From positions 277,616 to 341,615 of the forward strand of contig CAJNDS010001768.1 in the NCBI GenBank assembly GCA_905221605.1: a DNA stretch of 64,000 bases. The letters are read 5' to 3'. Both the position numbers and the translations under genes were made by a program. This document shows positions 56,701 to 64,000 of this stretch, in pieces. The notes beneath the pieces were generated by a model, which searched no databases, was not told where the DNA came from, and worked only from the letters and a program-made list of their open reading frames with translations. This DNA comes from Symbiodinium natans. Its lineage: Eukaryota > Sar > Dinophyceae > Suessiales > Symbiodiniaceae. The first letter of the stretch is position 1; each line of letters begins with the position of its first letter.

Positions 56701-59700
56701 TTTAGGGTTTAGGGTTTAGGGTTTAGGGTTTGGGGTTTAGGGTTTAGGGTTTAGGGTTTAGGTTTCAGGTTGGGATGTTCCCCCTTATACTGACAGCCCT
56801 TCATGGGGATTATCGACCGCCCCCTATTTATCATCCCTACAAGTTAAGGACTGTTAGTACCTAAACGAAACCCTAAACCCTAAACCCTAAACCCTAAACC
56901 CTAAACCCTAAACCCTAAAACCCTAAACCAAAAACCCTAAACCCTAAACCCTATCAACCCCAAACCCCTTAGGGGGAACATCCCCCCAGTTTCAGGTTTG
57001 GACTTCGGACATGTCGGCTGTTGCCCTCAATCCCCGCGACTTAGCCGGGCAAATTGCAGCATATGCAAGGTCCACTAGGAACATGCTAGACCCTAAACCC
57101 TAAGCCCTGAACCCTAAACCCTAGACCCTCTACTCCCAGGGAACTAGAAGTTAGGCTACTCGAAGCCTTAAGGACTCAAGTTTTTGGGGCCCTGCAGGTG
57201 TAGGGAGATGCAAAAACGAGAAGTGCCAACTTCACACCCGTTTTAAACATGTGATTTCCCAACCCTAAACCCTACACCCTGAACCCTAAGCCCTGAACCT
57301 TAAACCTCTAAACCCTAAGCTTCTTTGCGAGATCGAAGTAGCGAAGTCTTTGTCGCTCGTTTTCGTTCAAGGGTACAGAGGGGTTTACGGGTTTAGGGTT
57401 TAGGGTTTAAGGAGTTGCCAACGGCAAACGCAGCTTAGGCACACACAACGCCTTTGCCGGTCCGGTTGTCCCATGGCTGTACACACACGGCACGGCAGTC
57501 ACCTTGGCTCAAGGTCCGACTTGGGACGTTCCGCCTTATACTGGCAGTCCTGAATAGGGATTATAGCAAACCCTAAGCCCTAAACCCTGTAATCCCTGTA
57601 TATACACGGTACCCCTATTATCATGCTAACAGTCCATAATACGGATGATAATAGGGGGTACTAGAATCCCTATTGAGGACTGCTAGTATAAGGGGGGAAC
57701 ATCTCAAAGGCCGACTCTCGTGGGTCACGGGTCGGGTTTTGCGAACCCCAACCTGAAGCTCTGACCTTTCAATACATCGGGTTTAAGGTTTGGCGTTTAG
57801 GGTTTAGAGTTCAAACTCCAACACTCTAAATCCTACACCCAGTTTGTTGGGGTTGCAGCATAAGGGTAAAAGACCGTTTCGGTCAGGTAGCTACCGTTTG
57901 TATACAAGCCTCTTCTGCACCCCATGGGGTTTGTATGCTCTGATTGCACTTCTCAGGTGAGGAAAACCAGAGAATCCCAAACCCTAAACCCAAACCCTAA
58001 ACCCTAGGCCCTAAGCCCTAAACCACAAACCCCAAGTAGCCCTAAACCCTAAGCCCATAACCCTGAAACTGTCTTAGAGCGGATGACTTGATTCAGGGAG
58101 CTCTCCCGGGACACTAACCACAAGCCGAAACAACAGGGTTCAGGCTTTAGGGTTAGGGAAAGCTTAGGGTTTGGGGCCACCCAGGGTCACCCCTAAAAGC
58201 ACCGACACCCCTCTCAAAAAGTAACGCGGGCGGCTTTGAGATTATCCATGTTCTTTTTGTTGTCCGTTCTTTGGGGCTTTATAGAGTCTACATTTAAAGT
58301 TTGGGCTGCACTACTACTTGCTTAAGAACTCTTTTTTTAATACAAGCAAAAAACTATGATGCCCCGATCAGAAAGAATATTGCATCTAGTACTTCGTAGC
58401 CCAGCAACCACATTGCAACAAGGGCACCCTTTTAGGGTTGGTTACTTTAAGAAGAAACCTTGAACCAAAAACACGGTACAGGGCACCACCAGGCTAATTA
58501 CCCTAAACCCTAAACCCTAAACCCTAAAACTGTCAAACTGTCTGAGAGCGGATGACTTCAGGGAGCTCTCCCGGACACTAACCACAAGCCGAAACAACAG
58601 GGTTCAGGGTTTAGGGTTCAGGGCCAGGGTCCAGGGTCCAGGGTTCAGGGTTTAGGAAAATCCAAGTCCAAGCCTGCAAAGCCCAGGCCCCAAGCCTGAA
58701 AGTTCCAGGCCGCTGCGCCCCGAAGCCCCTTCCCTCCCCTACACCCCCCGCACTCCATGAAGGAAACGTATCGGTTTAGGGTTTAGGGTTTAGGGTTTAG
58801 GGTTTAGGGTTTAGGGTTTATAGGGTAAACCCAAAACTCCCTATCCCAGGCCAGCAGCTTCCGCGCTTGGCTTGGTCTGTGCCCTTGCGCGCGCCCGAGG
58901 CCACCTTCACGGCCGAGGTTTACGGGGTTTGTTTAGGGTTTAGGGTTTAGGGTTTAGGGTTTAGGGTTTAGGGTTTAGGGTTTAGGGTTTAGGGTTTAGG
59001 GTTTAGGGTTTAGGGTTTAGGGTTTAGCGTTTAGGGTTTAGGGTTTAGGGGTTTAAGGGTTTAGGGCTGGGGTTTAGGGTTTAGGGTTTGGGGTTTAGGG
59101 TTTTTGGTGTAGGGTTTCAGGGTTTAAGGGTTTAAGGGCTTAAGGGCTTAAGGGTTTAAGGGTTTAAGGGTTGAGGGTTTAAGGGTTAAAGGGTTAAAGG
59201 GTTTAGGGTTTGAGGTTTAAGGGCTTGGGGCTTAGGGTTTAAGGGTTTCAGGTTTAAGGGTTCAAGGGTTTTAGGGTTTAAGAGCTTAGGGTTTAAGAGC
59301 TTAGGGTTTAGGGTTTAAGGGTTTACGGGTTTAAGGGTTTTGGGTTTAAGAGCTTAGGGTTTAGGGTTTAAGGGTTTGAGGGTTTAAGGGTTTAGGGTTT
59401 AAGAGCTTAGGGTTTAGGGTTTAAGAGCTTAAGGGTTTAAAGTTTTGAGGGTTTGAGGGTTTAAGGGTTAAGGGTTTAGGGGCTTTTCGGCTTGCTAAGG
59501 CTTCTTAGGGTTCACTGGGGGCTGAAAGTTCACGTCTCAGGGGCTGATGCTGGCTTTGGGCTTTTTGATCTTAGGCTTCGTAGTTCGGGCTCTCTAGGGG
59601 TCTGTCGGGTTTAGGGTTTAGGGTTTAGGGTTTAGGGTTTAGGGTTTAGGGTTTAGGGTTTAGGGTTTAGGGTTTAGGGTTTAGGGTTTAGGGTTTAGGG

Positions 59701-61847
59701 TTTAGGGTTTAGGGTTTAGGGTTTAGGGTTTAGGCTACTAGAAAGCTTCCCTGGGGCCCAACAACTCCCAAGGAAGGGAACTCGAGTTTATATCTATGTA
59801 TATTGCCAGTTCTCTGAAATCTGGTCCCTTTAGGGTCCTTATTATAAGGCAGCCCCTCTTGGCACCGACAAGGGACCATAATTCAGCGATCCGACCATGT
59901 GGATTTATATAGGGTTTGGGTTGAAATAGGGTTTAGGGTCTGGGGCTTGGGGTGTTTAGGGGTTTAGGGATTCAACCTGAACCTTGACGCCATAAACTCT
60001 GAACCCCCAAAACCGATTAGGGTTTAGGGTTTAGGGAGTAGATTATTTCTTGTTGTTGTTTGTTTGGGGGGGGGGGGGGGAATGGGGAATGGGGATCAGG
60101 GGCCTGAACCCCAACATGCTTTCGTGTAGCTTTGCGAGGAGCTTCTAGGGGTTTAAGTCGCGGGTTTAGAGTTTAGGGTTTCGGCTGAGATCTGTAAAAC
60201 TTGTAGAACCGGTTTAAGGTTTCAGGTTTAGGGTCTAGTGTGAGGAGCTGAATACCAAAATTCGCAACAAGACCCCCTAAACCCCAAAACCCCAAACCCT
60301 AAACCCTAGGAGGCACGTAGATGAAGCCATCCTCAAAGCCGTTGAGATACTGTCGCAAGAAGGCCCAGGGAACATCCTGGGCTTAGGGTTTAGGGTTTAG
60401 GGTTCAGTTTTGAGGGTTTAGACTTCCTGGGCTTGGGCTTTCGTACTCCGGGCTTTGCATCTACCGCGGATGGGATTCAACGCTTGAGGCGAACCCTAAA
60501 CCCTAAACCCCAAACCCTAAACCCTAAACCCCAAACCCTAAACCCTAAACCTAAACTCTGAGCCCTAGACCCTAACTAACGGGCGGTTGGGGGGGAGAGT
60601 TCAAGCGAATTAGGCTCAAGATTTGGGAACCCATTTTCCTAGGGTCAGTTGGCTGTTTAGGGTTTGGGGTTTGGGGTTTAGGGTCATTGGTTTAGGGCTC
60701 TTGGTTTAGGGTTTGGGGCTTAGGGATACTGCAGCTTAGGAGCAATTCTTGAGTTACCCCTCAACATAGGGTTTAGGGAAATTGGTGCCCTAAACCCTAA
60801 ACCCTAAACCCTAAACCCTGAACCCGGAACCCGAAACCCTAAACCCTAAACCCCAAACCCCAAAACCAACTGTTGGCAAAGAGAGGACCGAGGCTGGCGG
60901 CTTCCAGGAATTGGGGGCATCCCGGGGTTTCTCGTGTTTGGGGCTTATAGGAAGTTGCCAGGATGGGCCGGTAGACCCTATAACCTCTTGAATAAACAAA
61001 AACCCTAAACCCTGAACCCTAAACCTTATAGGAAGTTGCCAGGATGGGCCGGTAGACCCTATAACCTCTTGAATAAGGCCCTTTCTAGGACTGATGATGG
61101 GGACTACAAGGCCTTATGGCCCATCCTTGTAGGGCGTTTTTGGAGGGTTTGGGGTGTTGAGGGTGCTTTTGAGGGTTTGGAGGCGTTTAGGGTGTGTAGG
61201 GTGTTTTGGGTGTTTGGGGTGTTTAGGGTGTTTTCGGGTGTTTGGGTTTAGGAGTCATAAGAATTCGTGTAGGTGTGTCCCTTTTGATTACACGCTTCTG
61301 CCCTTAATAGTGTAGACAGTCACCAGAGCTATCCAACCAAGGGCGATAAACCGGTGCCGCGCGGCCGAACAGTAAACCCCCCACCCTCGCACTTTCTGCT
61401 TGTGATTGCAGAGGCCTTGAACCCTTTTGTTTGCAAACTCAAAGCGGCCCTAAACCCTGAACCCTCAGCCCTAAACCCCAAATATTTGTGGACAGTGTAG
61501 ACGTGAAGGAAGGTTCACGTATATGTCAAGGGGCTGAAGGAGGGACCCTTTTAAGGGACCTTAGGGGTTATTGAGGGGTTATTTAGGGGATACTTAGGGA
61601 TATAGGGACTATACAAGGTAGAACTAGGCGTTATATAGGGGAATCAGATCAAGGTTCCCTTCTAGGGTTCCCTCCGTATACCCCTCCTGAGAACCCCTAA
61701 ACCCTAAACCCTAAACCCTAAACCCTAAACCCTAAACCCTAAACCCTAAACCCTAAACCCAAATAGTTTGTTCCTGTCATGCCCAAAGCTTAAGAGCCTC
61801 CGGTGAATTGCAGCATTTTTCATTGGGGCCGGCAAGGTCGGCGGCAT
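52928..61847 (-). CDS. Predicted 12-exon gene, product unknown
   Basis: Proposed exons: 61847-61759, 61415-61393, 61112-61066, 60984-60871, 60376-60305, 58904-58859, 58712-58696, 57476-57450, 56639-56594, 54608-54541, 53622-53535, 53055-52928; 765 nt, 254 residues plus TGA, phases consistent. Clear exons: 60.9 kb (VIGSTGPSWQLPISPKHE), 60.3 kb (DVPWAFLRQYLNGFEDGF), 54.6 kb (LQERLQQVTYLAQTF, possible short coiled coil), 53.6 kb (VLSCRFDPIVHYRSVLGG) and the final exon (QLPKLPDLLELPHFKPR). The middle reads WNFQ-PWDNRTGKG-PLVCSGISWWSKNYK across three tiny exons. Basic N-terminus (MPPTLPAPMKNAAIHRRL). No family recognised. The start is 94 bp after the upstream stop and the end is 159 bp before the next start. 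Exons of 17-27 bp (58.7, 57.5, 61.4 kb) are the weakest. Confidence 0.55.
53089..53215. mobile_element. ACTTGGAGG-family element, diverged
   Basis: ACTTGGAGGCTCTTGGGCAC left, GTTATGAGTGCCCATGCAGG right, in the last intron of the 52928-61847 gene. Confidence 0.5.
53452..53534. repeat. CCCTAAA array starting at a splice donor
   Basis: In coding sense exon 53622-53535 is followed at once by GTTTAGGG repeats; a C25 run precedes on the plus strand. Confidence 0.9.
53753..53862. mobile_element. TATGGGCCCTTAA inverted-repeat element
   Basis: TTACATGATCCCTTTATATG left, GGGGCCATATTAAGGGCCCA and TGTA right. Confidence 0.55.
54176..54292. repeat. TTTAGGG array
   Basis: Fifteen units with few changes, intronic. 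Confidence 0.88.
54664..55165. other. 500-bp array-free intronic stretch
   Basis: AT-richer than its surroundings, no telomere-like repeats, no terminal repeats and no long open frame on either strand. I see nothing assignable in it. Confidence 0.4.
56403..56572. mobile_element. GGGAATGAGGTACCC inverted repeat with a telomere-like interior
   Basis: GTTCTCAGTAGGGAACGAGG / CCTCATTCTCTCATTCCCTA: about 34-bp terminal inverted repeats enclosing a pure CCCTAAA array (56468-56536). A fragment of the same end occurs at 55443-55470. Confidence 0.7.
56657..56765. repeat. TTTAGGG array next to exon 56594-56639
   Basis: Fourteen units; abuts the left end of the element at 56768. Confidence 0.88.
56768..56990. 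mobile_element. ACAGTCCT-family element split by a telomere-like array
   Basis: Left TGTTCCCCCTTATACTGACA; right half GGACTGTTAGTA stops at 56866, a CCCTAAA array of about 100 bp follows, and the expected end TTAGGGGGAACATCCCC resumes at 56969. Confidence 0.65.
57524..57705. mobile_element. ACAGTCCT-family composite element
   Basis: Outer ends GGGACGTTCCGCCTTATACT and AGTATAAGGGGGGAACATCT; a second inner pair (CTAACAGTCCATAATACGG) indicates one copy inside another, with CCCTAAGCCCTAAACCC between. Confidence 0.6.
58060..58620. repeat. Direct duplicate of about 90 bp
   Basis: GAGCGGATGACTTGATTCAG / CACTAACCACAAGCCGAAAC at 58077-58150 recurs at 58544-58610 with small deletions. Confidence 0.75.
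58391..58500. mobile_element. TAGCCCAG-family inverted-repeat element
   Basis: Left TACTTCGTAGCCCAGCAACC closely matches the copy at 62625-62692; right GGGCACCACCAGGCTAATTA. Interior has GGGCACCC...GGTTGGTTACTTT as in copies at 1026, 24183 and 36812. Confidence 0.55.
58935..59490. repeat. TTTAGGG array decaying into TTTAAGGG variants
   Basis: Pure to about 59060, then GGGTTTAAGGG / AAGAGCTTAGGG runs with higher-order repetition. Confidence 0.88.
59608..59733. repeat. TTTAGGG array, 18 pure units
   Basis: The most regular array in the window. Confidence 0.92.
60944..61076 (-). repeat. Exact 52-bp duplication around a telomere-like patch
   Basis: 60944-60995 and 61025-61076 are identical; ACAAAAACCCTAAACCCTGA and ACCCTAAAC (29 bp) lie between. 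Each copy contains coding-sense CAAGAGGTTATAG, so cutting after AAGAG removes an 81-bp GT-AG intron (60985-61065). Confidence 0.9.
61526..61682. mobile_element. CCCCTATATA-rich repeat element, copy 4 (reverse)
   Basis: AGGGACCCTTTTAAGGGACC left and GGTTCCCTTCTAGGGTTCCC right, interior TATATAGGGG. In intron 1 of the 52928-61847 gene. Confidence 0.65.
61693..61758. repeat. CCCTAAA array starting at a splice donor
   Basis: In coding sense the first exon of the 52928-61847 gene ends GG and GTTTAGGG repeats begin. Confidence 0.88.
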
Positions 61848-61941
61848 GAGCCAGAGGCTCCTAAAGTGTGATGTAGGGTTTAGGGTTTAGGGTTTAGGGT
61901 TTAGGGTTTGGGGTTTAGGGTCTAGGGCAACAGCCCCTGTG

Positions 61942-63574
61942 TCACCAGCTTGTGCTCGGATCCTTCTTGGCACCGGCCTCCATCAGCAAACGCACGACTT
62001 CAACATCGAAACGTTTGGACGCGAGCGCGAGGGCTGTGCGCCCTTTCTTGTCGGCCACCTCCATGTCCGCGCCAGCATCCACCAGCAAACGCACGATCTC
62101 AGCATTGCCACAGCAAGCTGCGAGCATCAGGGCTGTACAGCCTTGCTTGTTGGCCACGTTCATGTCGGCACCAGCATCCACCAGCAAACGCACGACGTCG
62201 ACAAATTCACGTTTACACGCGATCATGAGGGCTGTGTTGCCTTCGTCGTCGGCCATGTGCTTGTGAGCGCCGGCCTCCAGCAGCAAGCGAACGACTTCCT
62301 TAGGGACGAAATGAGCCCAAAAAGGGTTTATGGTACATAATACCTTCGGAGGGATTATAGAAATTAGTATATAGTGCAGATGACCCCCCCCCCCCCCCCC
62401 ACAATTTAAGGGTTCCTTTTTGGTCCCCAAGGCTCAGCGTACCCACCGTAAGCCGCAGCCATCAGGGCCGTGTAGCCGCCCTCGCCGGCCACGTCCATGT
62501 CGGCACCGGCCTCGGCCAGCAAGCGCACGACCTCCACGTGACCCTCCGCAGAGGCGCAAAAAAGCCTTGTGGTGGCCCAGGGACCATATGGGTTTGGGGT
62601 TTAGGGTTTAGGGGTAATTCCTATTAAGGTACTTAGTAGCCCAGCAACCAAAAACAAAAAGGATAAAGGGTACCACTGGGCTACTAAGAAGCGGAGTCTC
62701 GCCAAATTCGTTCGCCAGGCTAGGGTCCAGGGGCAACTGCAGCATGGACTCGACCTGGGGGGCTTGGTACTGCGAGTTCTCTCTGTATGGCCTTGAAGCT
62801 TTACAAGCTGTCGGCTGCGTGATCCAGGGGGTACCCTCCTCCCAGCCCCACGGTATCCTCTCCCCTTCGGTTCCTGGTGGGATTAGGGCTTTGGGTTAAG
62901 CTGAAGGGGTTTGGGGTCTTGCCTCTCCCCCCTGTGGTTTGCAGTGGCTTGAGGGCTAAGGGCCAAGAGTCAGGGGGGAAGGGGTCTTGGGTTTCGGTTT
63001 TCCGCTGGAAATACCATTGGCAGGGGTGAGGCCCCGGAATCATATGTGGCCCTATCCTGGACACACCCGCCTCGTCGACTGAGCCGTTGGTGGCAGCAGC
63101 TACGAGCTCGCGCGCCTGTGTTTCGGAAGCCCGGGCGAAAGCTTGAAGAACGAGCTCCAGGTCCAGGGAGGGGTCTGGCTTGTCATCATCATCCAGATTG
63201 CCGCCCTGGAGGATGAGCCTCTGCCTGAAGCGGGTAAGCAGCCCAAAACCCGAACTAAAACACTAAAACCCTAAAACCCTAAAACCCTAAAACCCTAAAA
63301 CCCTAAAACCCTAAAACCCCAAAACCCTGAAACCCTAAAACCCTAAAACCCTAAAAACCCTAAAACCCTAAAACCCTGAAACCCCTAAAACCCTAAAACC
63401 CTAAAACCCTAAAAACCCCTAAAACCCTAAAACCCTAAAACCCCCAAACTGCCTGAAGCGGGGAGGAAGGCCATGCAGCTGCTGCAGCCTCCGCTTCACT
63501 TCCCGCACGTTGCTCACCTCCTCCACCGGTATGCTCGCCACCTCCTCCCCGGAGAGCATGCGAATCTGCAGCAT
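61942..63574 (-). CDS. Ubiquitin-like/ankyrin-repeat protein, paralogue with four introns
   Basis: Five exons: 63574-63453, 63224-63071, 62754-62693, 62565-62436, 62298-61942; 825 nt, 274 residues plus TGA. The N-terminus MLQIRMLSGEEVASIPVEEV with LHGLPPRFRQRL is the ubiquitin-like segment; LVAAATNGSVDE is followed by VESMLQLPLDPSLANE as in the paralogue 9 kb downstream. Five ankyrin repeats follow (GHVEVVRLLAEAGADMD, VVRLLLEAGAHKH, FVDVVRLLVDAGADMN, NAEIVRLLVDAGADME, FDVEVVRLLMEAGAKKD). Introns: 1 (63225-63452) GC-AG, made of CCCTAAAA repeats between a 14-bp duplication; 2 (62755-63070) GC-AG, same position as intron 2 of the paralogue; 3 (62566-62692) GC-AG, carries an inverted-repeat element; 4 (62299-62435) GA-AG, carries another. 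Splicing all four restores the ankyrin register exactly, so the model is well supported. Fewer repeats than the paralogue. Confidence 0.82.
62299..62435 (-). mobile_element. Introner-like element (CCTTGGGGAC family) forming intron 4 of the ankyrin gene
   Basis: Coding sense: exon GCT, then GAGCCTTGGGGACC ... GGTCCCTAAG, then exon GAAGTC. Same ends and internal motif (AAACCCTTTTTGGGCTCAT) as the intron at 52489-52615, but inserted in an ankyrin repeat rather than the ubiquitin-like part. GA-AG splice sites; GAG/GAA at the junctions. A run of 18 C lies inside. Confidence 0.75.
62625..62692 (-). mobile_element. TAGCCCAG-family inverted-repeat element in intron 3 of the ankyrin gene
   Basis: Coding sense: CTTAGTAGCCCAGTGGTACCC ... 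GGTTGCTGGGCTACTAAGTA, a 68-bp hairpin at the 5' end of the intron. The exon junctions show GCTTCTT at the donor and GCTTTTT after the acceptor, consistent with a 7-bp target duplication that supplied the GC donor. Confidence 0.65.
63221..63462 (-). repeat. CCCTAAAA-array intron between 14-bp direct duplicates
   Basis: CTGCCTGAAGCGGG occurs at 63221-63234 and 63449-63462. Between them (63235-63448) lie about 25 CCCTAAAA octamers with few changes. In coding sense both copies read CCCGCTTCAGGCAG; cutting each after TTCAG gives a GC-AG intron of exactly 228 bp and an intact frame. Confidence 0.9.
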
Positions 63575-63671
63575 CCCCCTACAAACCCCCAAAACCCTAA
63601 AAACCCTAAGGGCCCTAAGGGCCCGACAAACCCTTAAAGCCCTAAACCCAAAAACCCTAAACCCGAAAACC

Positions 63672-63738
63672 CTACATAAGACATGAATGAAGCTGGGAGC
63701 TGGTTAGGGGCAAAGCGAGCCCACATGGCCGCGGAATG
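63672..63738 (-). CDS. Possible last exon of an upstream gene (partial)
   Basis: After a TGCAG acceptor the frame reads IPRPCGLALPLTSSQLHSCL and then Met and TAG. The evidence is weak: a single short open stretch. Its stop lies 97 bp upstream of the ankyrin gene start at 63574, which matches the spacing between most other neighbours in this row. The preceding exons would lie beyond the right edge. No family can be named. Confidence 0.28.
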
Positions 63739-64000
63739 CTGCAGATCAAAATTCGCGTGCCCATGCAACCCACAACAAGGCACGGATGATGGGATGCCCT
63801 TCAGCCGGAAGTCCTAAAGTCCTACAGCTCCACGTTTAGGGTTCAAGCCTTACACCTTCCTGGGATTTGCAAGGTGTTTTGAGGTTCAGGGTCGTTGCAG
63901 TTGAGGATTTCGGGCGTGGGAACGTTGATCTAAGTTCCTTTCGGCAAAGCAGGCTGAATAGTCCGGGTTTGAGGAAGCCAAAAATGCTAACCCTAAACTC

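Noticed and set aside
57494-57513. Possible relict spliced leader (CACCTTGGCTCAAG)
   Set aside because: Only the last 10-12 bases match the dinoflagellate leader TTTTGGCTCAAG, and it is on the strand opposite to all genes.

Overview
The window looks like nuclear DNA of a dinoflagellate, most likely of the Symbiodinium/Suessiales type. Three things point there: the telomere-type heptamer TTTAGGG (CCCTAAA on the other strand) is scattered through all 64 kb in both orientations; two genes encode a ubiquitin-like N-terminus starting MLRIRMLSG / MLQIRMLSGEEV followed by 33-residue ankyrin repeats, an architecture common in these algae; and the introns use GC and GA as well as GT donors. There are no bacterial features, rRNA operon, convincing tRNA or CRISPR.

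Layout: every gene I can support is on the minus strand, in one unidirectional tandem row. From right to left: the last exon of an upstream gene (63672-63738); a ubiquitin-like/ankyrin gene (61942-63574); a 12-exon gene (52928-61847); a second ubiquitin-like/ankyrin gene (51222-52768); an 11-exon gene (40273-51126); an 11-exon gene (34262-40179); a 16-exon gene (15142-33909); and a 17-exon gene starting at 15028 and leaving the window at the left edge. Most gaps from stop to next start are only 93-113 bp (others 159 and 352 bp). The two ankyrin genes are well supported. The other models are chained by hand from short GC-rich islands (17-120 bp) that are open, end at AG and GT/GC/GA, and keep a common frame; individual exons may be wrong and no product could be recognised.

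Everything else is mainly intron. The introns are packed with (1) telomere-like arrays, typically TTTAGGG (coding sense) at the 5' end of the intron and CCCTAAA at its 3' end, so that exons appear on the plus strand as CCCTAAA-exon-TTTAGGG; (2) roughly 40 short terminal-inverted-repeat elements of about a dozen families, several forming whole introns or touching splice sites; (3) microsatellites, homopolymers and a 53-bp minisatellite.

The most interesting aspect is intron origin. One intron in each of three genes is delimited by a fresh target duplication or inverted-repeat element that itself supplies the splice sites: a (CCCTAAAA)n insertion between 14-bp duplicates, a telomere-like patch between 52-bp duplicates, and an element with CCTTGGGGAC ends inserted at unrelated positions in the two ankyrin paralogues. 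Together these look like telomere-repeat and MITE-type introner activity caught in progress.
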